Below are positions 57,609-64,000 of a stretch of DNA of 64,000 bases, in pieces. The stretch is taken from positions 97,529 through 161,528 of the forward strand of contig DATMNI010000108.1 of assembly GCA_035570275.1 (NCBI GenBank). The letters are read 5' to 3'. Source of the DNA: DATMNI01 sp035570275 (lineage in GTDB: Bacteria > Acidobacteriota > Terriglobia > Bryobacterales > Bryobacteraceae). The notes under the pieces are model-generated. The model did not search any database, was not told where the DNA came from, and saw only the letters and a list, made by a program, of their open reading frames with translations. Every line of letters starts with the position of its first letter. Positions within the stretch are counted from its first letter, which is position 1. A program made the translations under genes and the position numbers.

Positions 57609-57875
57609 ATGACTGTTGTAAACATCATGGCATCCCCAGAAGAACTACAAGCAGAGCTGGAACGCCTGCGCGCCGAAAATGAGGCGTTGAAGAAGCCCAC
57701 GTCCCGGGGCCAGTTGGCTTGCAAGGTAAGCGAGAAGGGTGGGCTTTCCGTGTATGGCCTCGGCCGTTTTCCCGTCACCCTGTATCGTGAGCAGTGGGAC
57801 AAGCTGCTCGGGTACGGCGACACGATCCGCGAGTTCATCAAGGCCAACGACGGGGCGCTCAAGAAAAAGGAATAG
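57609..57875 (+). CDS. Small conserved protein with coiled coil
   Basis: 88 aa; an inner ATG at 57627 (MASPEEL) is an alternative start. Residues about 8-30 form a short coiled coil (PEELQAELERLRAENEALKK). The rest contains KGGLSVYGLGRFPVTLYREQWDKLLGYGDTIREFI, a strongly patterned domain that recurs in small proteins of many phyla and has no known role. It lies three bases before an SDR gene, so they are probably co-transcribed. Confidence 0.8.
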   Translation: MTVVNIMASPEELQAELERLRAENEALKKPTSRGQLACKVSEKGGLSVYGLGRFPVTLYREQWDKLLGYGDTIREFIKANDGALKKKE

Positions 57876-57878
57876 CCG

Positions 57879-58676
57879 ATGGCTAATGGCGCGGCCCTGG
57901 TAACTAAGGGCACGGCCCTGGTGACCGGCGCATCCAGCGGGATCGGGGCTGCACTGGCCAAACTCTGCGCGGCCGATGGCTACAGCCTCATTCTGGTAGC
58001 ACGCCGTGAGGACCTGCTGGCGCAATTGGCCGCCGATCTGGCCGCAGCTCACGGAATCCAGGCCCGGGTTCTGGCCGCCGATCTGGCCGACGCCGCCGCG
58101 CCCGAAGCCATTTTCGCCCAAACCCGAGGCGAACCCATCGACATCCTGATCAACAACGCCGGTTTCGGTCTGCACGGACCTTTCCGGCAAACCGATTGGG
58201 CCGCCGAATCGCGCCTGCTTCAGGTCAACGTGGCTGCCTTGGCGCATCTCACCAAGCTGTGGTTGCCCGAAATGGTCGGCCGGCGCACCGGACGCATCCT
58301 CAACGTGGCCTCCACGGCCGCCTTTGTTCCCGGTCCCTTCATGGCCATGTACTATGCCAGCAAGGCTTTCGTGGTCTCCTTTTCGCACGCCGTCGCCAAC
58401 GAACTGAAAGGCACCGGGGTGACCGTGACGGTATTATGCCCCGGGCCCACGCGGACGGAGTTCGAGGCGGTCGCAGGGGCCGGCGATACCAACCTGTTCC
58501 GCGGCCCCGTAATGAGTGCCGCCGATACCGCCCGCGAAGGCTACGCCGCCATGATGGCGGGCAAGACCGAATGGATCGCCGGCGCCCGCAACCGTTGGAT
58601 GATCCGCGGCACGCGCCTGGCCCCTCGGACGATGCTCGCGGGCATCGCGCGCCGGTTGAATTCAAGCGTACCATAG
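57879..58676 (+). CDS. Short-chain dehydrogenase/reductase (SDR)
   Basis: 265 aa. Cofactor motif TGASSGIG (about 15-22), NNAG in ILINNAGFGLHGPF, catalytic Ser in NVASTAAFVPGPFMAMYYASKAF (Y-x3-K), and CPGPTRTEF. This is the SDR type (DltE/YqjQ-like) that acts on small ketones or alcohols with NADP; substrate unknown. The N-terminus has an extra GAALVTK before the usual GTALVTG, from a 21-bp duplication (57888-57929). The true start may therefore lie at either side of it. Confidence 0.9.
   Translation: MANGAALVTKGTALVTGASSGIGAALAKLCAADGYSLILVARREDLLAQLAADLAAAHGIQARVLAADLADAAAPEAIFAQTRGEPIDILINNAGFGLHGPFRQTDWAAESRLLQVNVAALAHLTKLWLPEMVGRRTGRILNVASTAAFVPGPFMAMYYASKAFVVSFSHAVANELKGTGVTVTVLCPGPTRTEFEAVAGAGDTNLFRGPVMSAADTAREGYAAMMAGKTEWIAGARNRWMIRGTRLAPRTMLAGIARRLNSSVP
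57888..57929 (+). repeat. 21-bp tandem duplication at SDR N-terminus
   Basis: Copies 57888-57908 (GGCGCGGCCCTGGTAAC...) and 57909-57929 (GGCACGGCCCTGGTGAC...). In frame; duplicates the first beta strand of the Rossmann fold. Confidence 0.85.
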
Positions 58677-58694
58677 ACAGGAGCGCCGGTTGTC

Positions 58695-59105
58695 ATGTTG
58701 GAGCCGCCACCACAGAAAAGAGAACGTAGAGCGGGTCGCACGCCCTGGACGAAGCGTGGGTGGCCGGTGGCTCTTCTGGCAGTGGTGACAGTCTCTCTTC
58801 TGGTGGCCGGGGGCGTGACGGTATACCGCGTACGATCCAACCAGACTCCATCCCACGAGGAGGTCGTGGGCATCGCCGAATCGTCGGTGCAACTCCAAAT
58901 CCCGCAGGGAATCCGTTCCGCCTTCAGCCCCGACGAAGAGACTCATGTGGAGCGGCAAGGCCAAGATGAATACCTGGTCCAGGGCTGGGTAGATTTGTTT
59001 GGGTCCGGGGGTGGGTCTGCGCGCCAGGCCTTTTCCTGCGTGATCCGCAAGAACGAGTGGGGAGACTGGGTGGGCGAGCAGGTCACGCTGATACCGCAGA
59101 TGTAA
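58695..59105 (+). CDS. Membrane-anchored protein, unknown function
   Basis: 136 aa. A basic N-terminus (KRERRAGRTPWTKRG) and one membrane helix (WPVALLAVVTVSLLVAGGVTVY, about 23-44) are followed by a small soluble domain with IAESSVQLQIPQGIRSAFSPDEETHVERQGQDEYLVQGWVDLF and FSCVIRKNEWGDWVGEQVTLIPQ, a pattern of strands like those in small stand-alone periplasmic domains. The topology suggests the domain faces the periplasm. No family assigned. Confidence 0.7.
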   Translation: MLEPPPQKRERRAGRTPWTKRGWPVALLAVVTVSLLVAGGVTVYRVRSNQTPSHEEVVGIAESSVQLQIPQGIRSAFSPDEETHVERQGQDEYLVQGWVDLFGSGGGSARQAFSCVIRKNEWGDWVGEQVTLIPQM

Positions 59106-59136
59106 GTCTTTTCTCCGAGATCTGGAAAACGTCGCG

Positions 59137-59760
59137 ATGGAAGAACCTTTTGACGCCGGCGGAGTCCGCGGCGTTTTGCACCGGCCGGCAAACCCTGGCG
59201 AGGGCGCCTTCGTACTGACTCACGGCGCCGGTTCCAACGCCCATGCCCCTTTATTGGTGCGGCTGGCGCGCGCCTTTGCCGATGCCGGGTGTCTGGTGTT
59301 GCGCTACGATCTGCCCTTCCGCCAGCAACGGCCGAAGGGCCCGCCGTATCCCGCCGCCGCGGCGCGCGACCGCGAAGGTGTGGCCCAAGCCATACAGGCA
59401 ATCCGCGGGCTGGCGCTGGGCCCCATCTACGCCGGCGGCCAATCTTACGGCGGGCGCCAGACTGCCATGGCCGCTGCCGAACGGCCGGGTTCAGCGCAAG
59501 CCTTGCTGCTGCTTTCGTACCCGCTGCATCCACCCGGCAAGCCCGGCCAAATGCGAACCAGCTTCTTCGCGGAGTTGCAAACTCCGGCCCTGTTCGTGCA
59601 CGGCACGCGGGACCCTTTCGGCTCTCCCGAAGAACTGCTGGCCGCGATACCGCTGATCCCGGCGCGCACCGATGTTCTTTTGGTGGAAGGCGCAGGGCAC
59701 GACCTGAAGGGGGCCGGCGAGTTGGCAGCGCAGATCCTGGCGCGGCTGAAGGCTTTGTAA
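59137..59760 (+). CDS. Alpha/beta hydrolase (KANL3/Tex30-like)
   Basis: 207 aa. FVLTHGAGSNAHAPLLVRLARAFADAGCLVLRYDLPFRQ gives the oxyanion motif HGAGSN and the strand after it; the nucleophile Ser is in GGQSYGGRQTAM; LFVHGTRDPFGSPEEL carries the acid; VEGAGHDLKG the catalytic His. The triad is complete. Relatives are cytoplasmic hydrolases of unknown substrate. The 3' end is at an 18-bp perfect duplication that repeats the last codons and the stop (59745-59780). Confidence 0.88.
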   Translation: MEEPFDAGGVRGVLHRPANPGEGAFVLTHGAGSNAHAPLLVRLARAFADAGCLVLRYDLPFRQQRPKGPPYPAAAARDREGVAQAIQAIRGLALGPIYAGGQSYGGRQTAMAAAERPGSAQALLLLSYPLHPPGKPGQMRTSFFAELQTPALFVHGTRDPFGSPEELLAAIPLIPARTDVLLVEGAGHDLKGAGELAAQILARLKAL

Positions 59761-59780
59761 AAGCTGAAGGCTTTGTAAAA
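59745..59780 (+). repeat. 18-bp perfect tandem duplication over a stop codon
   Basis: GCTGAAGGCTTTGTAAAA at 59745-59762 and again at 59763-59780. The first copy contains the hydrolase stop codon (59758-59760). Confidence 0.92.
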
Positions 59781-59800
59781 CCAGTGGCCGCGAGCCGGTT

Positions 59801-59826
59801 CGCGACCCAGAGGGTCGCGGCCACGG
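59801..59826. repeat. 26-bp dispersed palindromic element, intergenic copy
   Basis: Identical over 26 bases to 12903-12928. Lies between the convergent hydrolase and fabG genes, next to GTGGCCGCGA (59784-59793), which pairs with the CGCGGCCAC end of the element to form a longer hairpin. Confidence 0.88.
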
Positions 59827-60561
59827 TTACATGTACATGCCGCCGTTGACGGCCAGAACCTGGCCGGTGATATAGCCGGCGTCCTCGCCGGCCAAAAACT
59901 TCACGGCGGCAGCCACGTCATCGGGCGTGCCGATCCGCGCCAGCGGGATCGACGCCAGGATGGTCTGCTTCACTTCATCGGGCAGCCCCTTCGTCATATC
60001 GGTTTCGATATAACCCGGCGCCACCGCATTCACCGTAATCTCGCGGCGGCCCATTTCCTGCGCCAGGGATTTGGTAAGCCCGATCAGCCCGGCCTTCGAA
60101 GCGGCATAGTTGGCTTGCCCGGCCGCGCCGGCCTGCCCCACCACTGACACGATATTGATAATCCTTCCCCACCGGTTGCGCATCATACCGGGTAGAACCG
60201 CCTGAATACAGCTAAACGCGCCGTACAAATTGATCTGGAGCACCCGGTCCCAATCGGCCGGCTTCATACGCACCGCCAGGCCGTCGCGCGTAATGCCCGC
60301 GTTGTTCACCAGGACGTCGATGCGGCCGCGGTCTTTCAGGGCCTTGGCAAAGGCATCCTTGACGGAACCCGGCGACGTCACGTCCAGGTTCACGGCCATC
60401 GCCTTCCCGCTGCAAGCACGAATCTCCGCGGCCAATTCCTGGTTGCTTTCGATCGCAGGCGACGCCACCACGACGTCGAACCCCGCGCGGCAGAGCGACA
60501 GAGCCGTCGCGCGGCCGATACCGCGGCTGGCGCCTGTCACGAAGGCGACTCGGTTGACCAT
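59827..60561 (-). CDS. fabG: 3-oxoacyl-ACP reductase-like SDR (FabG)
   Basis: 244 aa, typical FabG length. TGASRGIGRATALSL (cofactor), VLVNNAGITRDGL, the catalytic triad in NIVSVVGQAGAAGQANYAASKAGLIGLTKSLAQEMGRREITVNAVAPGYIETDMTKGLP, and ADDVAAAVKFLAGEDAGYITGQVLAVNGGMYM at the end are all classical FabG motifs. It reduces 3-oxoacyl-ACP with NADPH in fatty acid synthesis. No other fab genes are next to it, so a related role in polyketide or PHA metabolism is possible; the motif match favours FabG. Confidence 0.92.
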   Translation of the reverse strand: MVNRVAFVTGASRGIGRATALSLCRAGFDVVVASPAIESNQELAAEIRACSGKAMAVNLDVTSPGSVKDAFAKALKDRGRIDVLVNNAGITRDGLAVRMKPADWDRVLQINLYGAFSCIQAVLPGMMRNRWGRIINIVSVVGQAGAAGQANYAASKAGLIGLTKSLAQEMGRREITVNAVAPGYIETDMTKGLPDEVKQTILASIPLARIGTPDDVAAAVKFLAGEDAGYITGQVLAVNGGMYM

Positions 60562-60617
60562 TCCCTCTCCTCAGGACCTTAGCGTATCGAAATACTGTAC
60601 AATGGAGCAACCGCCGA

Positions 60618-60887
60618 TTAGTGCCCGTTGGCGTCTTGATGCTGGGTTGATGGGGCGCACCTGGTCTTTCGATATTCCCTCAATGCCGCTATGGCTTTTG
60701 TGCGCTGAGCGCGAGCCATTTCGAGATCGTCCACAAGTTTCCTGTATTCCGGCATAAGCAGGATACAGCCGGGATGCGAAAGCTCGTGGGCGCCAGCGTT
60801 CACCCTGTCAATACAGTCCATGACAATGGTGACCAGCCGAGCCTCTTCCTGGTCGCCCGCCGGGGGGGGGCGCATGTCACACTCCAT
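60618..60887 (-). CDS. Small hypothetical protein with poly-C tract
   Basis: 89 aa from ATG 60887 (MECDMRPPPAGDQEEARLVTIVMDCIDRV). It is helical and charged, with a C-terminal half (YRKLVDDLEMARAQRTKAIAALREYRKTR) that fits a short coiled coil. Residues 6-9 are encoded by a run of nine C on the minus strand (60862-60870). No family recognised. Weak ribosome binding site; could be spurious. Confidence 0.4.
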   Translation of the reverse strand: MECDMRPPPAGDQEEARLVTIVMDCIDRVNAGAHELSHPGCILLMPEYRKLVDDLEMARAQRTKAIAALREYRKTRCAPSTQHQDANGH

Positions 60888-60905
60888 AGCAGTTCGTGAA
60901 CTCAC

Positions 60906-61019
60906 CGAACCCGGGTTCAGTCGTATCCCAGATTAGCATGCAGCGATTCTCGCCGATATAAACCCTCCGGTCGGGTGCATAACCGAATTGGGGGAACCGC
61001 CCTGTGAGCACATGGGTGG
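60906..61019. other. Short intergenic stretch
   Basis: About 110 bases between the cytochrome gene's stop and the small ORF. No element seen. Confidence 0.3.
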
Positions 61020-61535
61020 TCAGAAAAGAATGCGGCTCTTCCGTTGCTCCAACTTGGCGGTATCCACGCCGGGCACCGCGCGCAGTTGGACGAGGTTGGC
61101 GAACGGCTGACGCTGCCGGCGCGCAATGATATCCTGAGCCACGTCGTCGCGGACACCAAGCACCCACGCGAGCTCATCGGCCGGCGAGCTGTTGACGTTC
61201 ACCAGGGTGAGGTTCTCCAAAAAATATGCCGTCACCCGCGCCAGTTGCTCGTCGGTTCCGTTTGCGCCGCGCTTCGTCATGTCCGCAAAGACGTCGTTCC
61301 AACGGTCCCAGGACCGGGTTTGGTTCAGGAACACCGCGGTAGTGTGGCACCGTCCGCAGACCGCCTGCACCGCCTGCAGATCCAGATCGGGATCCGCCGC
61401 CCTCGCCGTTCCTGCTTCGAAGGCGACAAAGGCGGCGGCCATGGCGGCGGTCCAGGCGATGGCCCAGGCGAGGGCGGCGGAGCACTGGCCCCACTGGCTA
61501 TCCCACGGACACCCGCCCGAACGACCCACAGTCAC
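61020..61535 (-). CDS. Cytochrome c fused to helix-hairpin-helix domain
   Basis: 171 aa from a GTG that overlaps the propeller gene's stop (GTGA). A hydrophobic segment (about 19-40) acts as signal or anchor. The haem site is C60-G-R-C-H64, with WNDVFADMTKRGANGTDEQLARVTAYFLENL after it, including the Met of the second haem ligand. From about residue 112 to the end is a ComEA-like helix-hairpin-helix unit: VNVNSSPADELAWVLGVRDDVAQDIIARRQRQPFANLVQLRAVPGVDTAKLEQRK. Exported HhH domains can bind DNA or act as a docking domain. Cytochrome-HhH fusion beside a beta-propeller protein suggests an electron carrier for a periplasmic oxidoreductase; partner inferred. Confidence 0.82.
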   Translation of the reverse strand: MTVGRSGGCPWDSQWGQCSAALAWAIAWTAAMAAAFVAFEAGTARAADPDLDLQAVQAVCGRCHTTAVFLNQTRSWDRWNDVFADMTKRGANGTDEQLARVTAYFLENLTLVNVNSSPADELAWVLGVRDDVAQDIIARRQRQPFANLVQLRAVPGVDTAKLEQRKSRILF

Positions 61536-62851
61536 TTCCGGTTCGCCGCCGAAGTGCGGCCGGCGAGCCTCGACTGCACGGCGTTCGGGATGCCTTGTCC
61601 GAACTGGCTCACCGTCCGCTGCAGCTTCCCGTTCGAGAAGGCCATCTCCAGGAATTTCTCACTGTGCATGGGCTTTCCGTACTCGTCCTTCATCTGGGCG
61701 ACGATCTTCTTGGTCTTCACGTCGACAACGTCCGCCGACGAAAGGAGGGCGTATTGCCCGTCGATGCCCATGGTGATCCAGTCGGCGGAGGCCGTCGTGG
61801 GGAAGGTCATCTTGAGCACCGGCCACTCGCCGGTGTTGTCGTAGACCAACACCCCATAGTTGATGTTGTCAACTACCCAGATCTCGCTTTCATCCGGCGT
61901 CAGGGCTATCCCATGGCTGGGGCAGCCGTGTCCGAAGAAGTGCTGCTTCACGTCAGCCCACTGCGGTTTCCACATCTCGGCCGGCGCTTCAATCCGCTTG
62001 ATTACCTCGCCGGTCTTCACGTCGGCGATCTCGAAACCGAGCAGGTTATTCAGGTTGGCGTAGACCCGGGTGGCGTCGTGGTTGATCACGAAGGGGCGCA
62101 CATGGTCCGAGAAGGTGATGGTCTTGAGGGCCTTCATGGAAGGCACGTCGCCCACCGTCATGGTCACCCCATTCGGGGCCATGAACACCGTCTTGCCATC
62201 GGCGCTGAGCCCCATGTTGTGGGCGAAATTGCTCTTGGGAGCCTGGATCTTGCCCTTCAGTGACCCGCTCTGGGCGTCAACCACATACCAGAAGTCCTTC
62301 AGGTCGGAGCCCACCACCAGCGTCCTGCCGTCTGGTGTGACCTCCGGGCGCTCACAGCACATCCCGTCATAGGTGCTCTCCCAGGCCTTCTGGTCGGTGC
62401 CCAGGTCGAAGGCCGCCAGGCGGCCCCTGGTCGCCAGATAGATCATGTTGGTGGCCTGGCTCGCGGCGACCCCCGAGACTTCCTCCGGACTCGTGCTCGC
62501 CGCTACGTTCCAGGTGGGGATCCGCTTCACGAACTCGAAGTTGCGGTCCACATCCAGGACGACGATGCCTACGCCATTCAGTTCGGACGAGAACTGCCCA
62601 CCGGCCGAACCGCCCGGCAGCGTTACATAGACAAGACGCCGGTCGCGCTTGCCGAATCCCTTCGCAACCATTGGGCCGCGGTCGCGCGGGTCCGAAGACC
62701 CACTCGGCCGGTAAGGGCGCTCCGGCTTGTTGACCGCATTTTCGAGGCGTATCCCATCCGCTGTGGTCTGCTGGGCAGCCACATGGGACGGGATCGCGAC
62801 CACCAGAGCACACGCGGCCGCGGCCGCGAAGAGTCGGTTACAGTACGTCAT
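61532..62851 (-). CDS. Exported beta-propeller (YVTN/quinoprotein-like) protein
   Basis: 439 aa with ribosome binding site GGGGAGG. The signal peptide (MTYCNRLFAAAAACALVVAIPSHVAAQ) precedes repeats of about 45-50 residues: RRLVYVTLPGGSA..., GIVVLDVDRNFEFVKRIP, NMIYLATRGRLAAFDLGTDQKAWES, EVTPDGRTLVVGSDLKDFWYVVDAQSG, GLSADGKTVFMAPNGVTMTVGDV, RVYANLNNLLGFEIADVKTGEVIKRIEAP, GIALTPDESEIWVVDNINYGVLVYD. This is a seven-bladed YVTN/quinoprotein-like propeller. A Cys-Cys (DGMCCERPE) and HGCPSHGIAL lie on one face and may bind metal or cofactor. The gene is coupled to the cytochrome c-HhH gene, so it may be an oxidoreductase or a sensor that uses it. Confidence 0.82.
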   Translation of the reverse strand: MTYCNRLFAAAAACALVVAIPSHVAAQQTTADGIRLENAVNKPERPYRPSGSSDPRDRGPMVAKGFGKRDRRLVYVTLPGGSAGGQFSSELNGVGIVVLDVDRNFEFVKRIPTWNVAASTSPEEVSGVAASQATNMIYLATRGRLAAFDLGTDQKAWESTYDGMCCERPEVTPDGRTLVVGSDLKDFWYVVDAQSGSLKGKIQAPKSNFAHNMGLSADGKTVFMAPNGVTMTVGDVPSMKALKTITFSDHVRPFVINHDATRVYANLNNLLGFEIADVKTGEVIKRIEAPAEMWKPQWADVKQHFFGHGCPSHGIALTPDESEIWVVDNINYGVLVYDNTGEWPVLKMTFPTTASADWITMGIDGQYALLSSADVVDVKTKKIVAQMKDEYGKPMHSEKFLEMAFSNGKLQRTVSQFGQGIPNAVQSRLAGRTSAANRK

Positions 62852-63199
62852 CGAAACCTCCCCATATTAAATGCTGAGTATACACCTACACCCGCTGGCG
62901 CGGGCTGTCAACAGCGGGGGTTGGGATACTTTTATCTTGATTCTCGCCAGGAACGGGTGGACAATATCACCACAGAATGTTCAAAACGGAAATCCTTTGG
63001 CGGACTGCTCCGCGGTAAACGCCGTCCTATGTTTACCGCGTTTTCTCCGAAGCCCGCCAAGACCCTCGAGTGAGCCGGGCGGACGCGGAAGGCCGGCTTG
63101 ATGCCGGATGTGGCTTCGCAGGCAGGGATGAGGAAGGGTTTCCCGTGAACCAGGCCGCTTAGGTCAGAGACCTAGGCAAATGCGTAGTAAGGAGGAGCA
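62852..63199. other. Divergent promoter region with hairpin
   Basis: About 350 bases between the propeller gene and the last TonB receptor gene. It contains the hairpin at 63011-63044 and a small inverted repeat TAGGTC-AGA-GACCTA (near 63161-63176) before the receptor's ribosome binding site. No gene is supported. Confidence 0.45.
63011..63044 (+). terminator. Perfect hairpin followed by T run
   Basis: CGCGGTAAAC (63011-63020), ten-base loop, GTTTACCGCG (63031-63040), TTTT. No gene ends just upstream on the plus strand, so it could be an attenuator or an operator and not a terminator. Confidence 0.6.
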
Positions 63200-64000
63200 A
63201 TGATGCTCTCGAAGCTGGTGGTTTTCGTGCTCCTGGGTGCAGCAGTCGCTGCCGCTCAGGAAACCAGGGGCGACATTTCCGGAACGGTTACCGATCCCCA
63301 GGGTGGCATGATTGCGGCGGTGACCGTGATCGTGACCAATGTGGACACAAATGTCAAGACTGAGGTTAAGACGGGCGCCAACGGCTTTTACCTGGCGCCG
63401 CTCCTGATCACGGGAAACTACCAGATAGTCGCCGAGTCAGCGGGGTTCAAGAAGCTGGTTCGCAGTGGTCTGAGTCTCCGGCTCGGGCAGCACATGGAAA
63501 TCAACCTGACGATGGACGTGGGGGCCGTCAGCGAGTCGGTTACGGTTTCATCCGCGGCGCCGCTGCTGGACGCCGCAGCCACCAGCGCCGGACTGAACAT
63601 CCAGCGGCAGGAAGTGGAATCGATGCCGGTTTTTGCCGACATGGCCATCTTGTTGACCAGGTTTGTCGCGGGGGTGAATGCCTCGCAAGTCGTGCAGTAC
63701 GTGAACCAGGGTTATGCCAGCAGGACTTCCGACGATTACGGCGCGCTGGGCGCAATCGGAGGGAACGAATGGACCCTTGACGGGCTTACCAACAACGGCG
63801 CTAGCCGGCGGTTGGCCACCTCTCCGCTGGGCGAAATCGTGGAAGAGATGAAAGTGGAGACGTCCGTCTTCGATGCCTCTTTCGGGCATTCCATCGGAAT
63901 CAGCGTTAACCAAATGACCCGCAGCGGCGTGAACGACCCGCACGGGTCAGCCAACTGGCAATACTGGAACAACCGCTGGAACGCCGCCAACATGTTCCAG
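63200..64000 (+). CDS. TonB-dependent receptor, Oar-like, 5' part (runs off window)
   Basis: 267 residues seen, no stop before the end of the window. The ribosome binding site GGAGGAG precedes ATGATG; either Met may be the start. A signal peptide (MLSKLVVFVLLGAAVAAAQ) leads to a carboxypeptidase-regulatory-like domain (RGDISGTVTDPQGGMIAAVTVIVTNVDTN...GANGFYLAPLLITGNYQIVAESAGFKKLV), then the start of the plug (QEVESMPVFADMAILLTRFVAGVN; IGGNEWTLDGLTNNG) and KVETSVFDASFGHSIGISVNQMTRSG. It is related to the receptors at 37.2 and 40.5 kb but clearly a different branch, since 'ADMAILLTRF' replaces the LPLNGR motif. Outer-membrane uptake or binding role is inferred from the family. Confidence 0.9.
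   Translation, partial: MMLSKLVVFVLLGAAVAAAQETRGDISGTVTDPQGGMIAAVTVIVTNVDTNVKTEVKTGANGFYLAPLLITGNYQIVAESAGFKKLVRSGLSLRLGQHMEINLTMDVGAVSESVTVSSAAPLLDAAATSAGLNIQRQEVESMPVFADMAILLTRFVAGVNASQVVQYVNQGYASRTSDDYGALGAIGGNEWTLDGLTNNGASRRLATSPLGEIVEEMKVETSVFDASFGHSIGISVNQMTRSGVNDPHGSANWQYWNNRWNAANMFQ

Noticed and set aside
60917..61177. Minus-strand frame of 86 codons overlapping the cytochrome gene end
   Set aside because: Lies in another frame of the HhH domain and has no features of its own.
1..64000. rRNA, tRNA, riboswitch or transposase genes
   Set aside because: None was recognised by eye; short tRNAs or divergent riboswitches could still be missed without a covariance-model search.

Overview
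The window looks like a chromosomal piece of a high-GC Acidobacteriota of the Solibacter/Bryobacter type. The evidence is gene content: a DUF1800/DUF1501 pair, PadR-controlled acidobacterial-type duplicated permeases (MacB/FtsX-like), large Oar-like TonB-dependent receptors with an N-terminal carboxypeptidase-regulatory fold, IPT/TIG-repeat surface protein, many signal-peptide proteins and many short intergenic repeats. No rRNA, tRNA or CRISPR array was seen.

Layout. 0-9 kb: 3' part of an IPT/TIG surface protein, a 43-aa peptide gene, an SPFH/band-7 membrane protein with a ribbon-helix-helix protein, a secreted Cys protein with a di-haem peroxidase, and the DUF1800-DUF1501 pair. 9.3-14 kb: minus-strand operon of ECF sigma factor, zinc-finger anti-sigma factor and two exported HEAT-repeat proteins. 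14-15.1 kb: a two-gene PIN plus PD-(D/E)XK-like nuclease cassette. 15.2-21.1 kb: an SDR, two membrane/exported proteins, methionine aminopeptidase and an M28 peptidase. 21.2-27 kb: PadR regulator with two translationally coupled permeases. 27-29.2 kb: ORF6N protein and an alpha/beta hydrolase-cyclophilin fusion.

29.2-51.8 kb looks like an accessory, decaying region: it holds an MFS transporter/ferredoxin/Cys-rich protein operon, a GntR-FCD regulator, small secreted proteins, two Oar-like TonB receptors, a beta-helix protein, an amidohydrolase, mhpF-mhpE and a VOC protein, together with at least four decayed genes (esterase, GxxExxY protein, amidohydrolase, SMP-30 lactonase). Six copies of a palindromic motif, ATGATCTATCAT and variants, lie in the upstream regions of these transcription units, which suggests one GntR regulon that controls uptake and breakdown of an unidentified plant-type or aromatic/lactone substrate. 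51.8-56.5 kb continues with a transaldolase-like enzyme and a 2-oxoacid dehydrogenase E2 and fused E1 alpha-beta.

56.5-64 kb returns to core-like genes (HAD phosphatase, two SDRs including FabG, small conserved proteins, a serine hydrolase), a beta-propeller protein with a cytochrome c-HhH fusion, and the 5' part of a third Oar-like receptor that runs off the window.

A second theme is short tandem duplication. About a dozen coding sites carry 12, 15, 18, 21 or 24 bp repeats, always a multiple of three, placed at signal peptides, protein ends or linkers. Intergenic copies have other periods (17 and 48 bp). None was noticed in the 30.1-51.8 kb accessory region. All functional names rest on reading motifs and family resemblance by eye; no database search was run.
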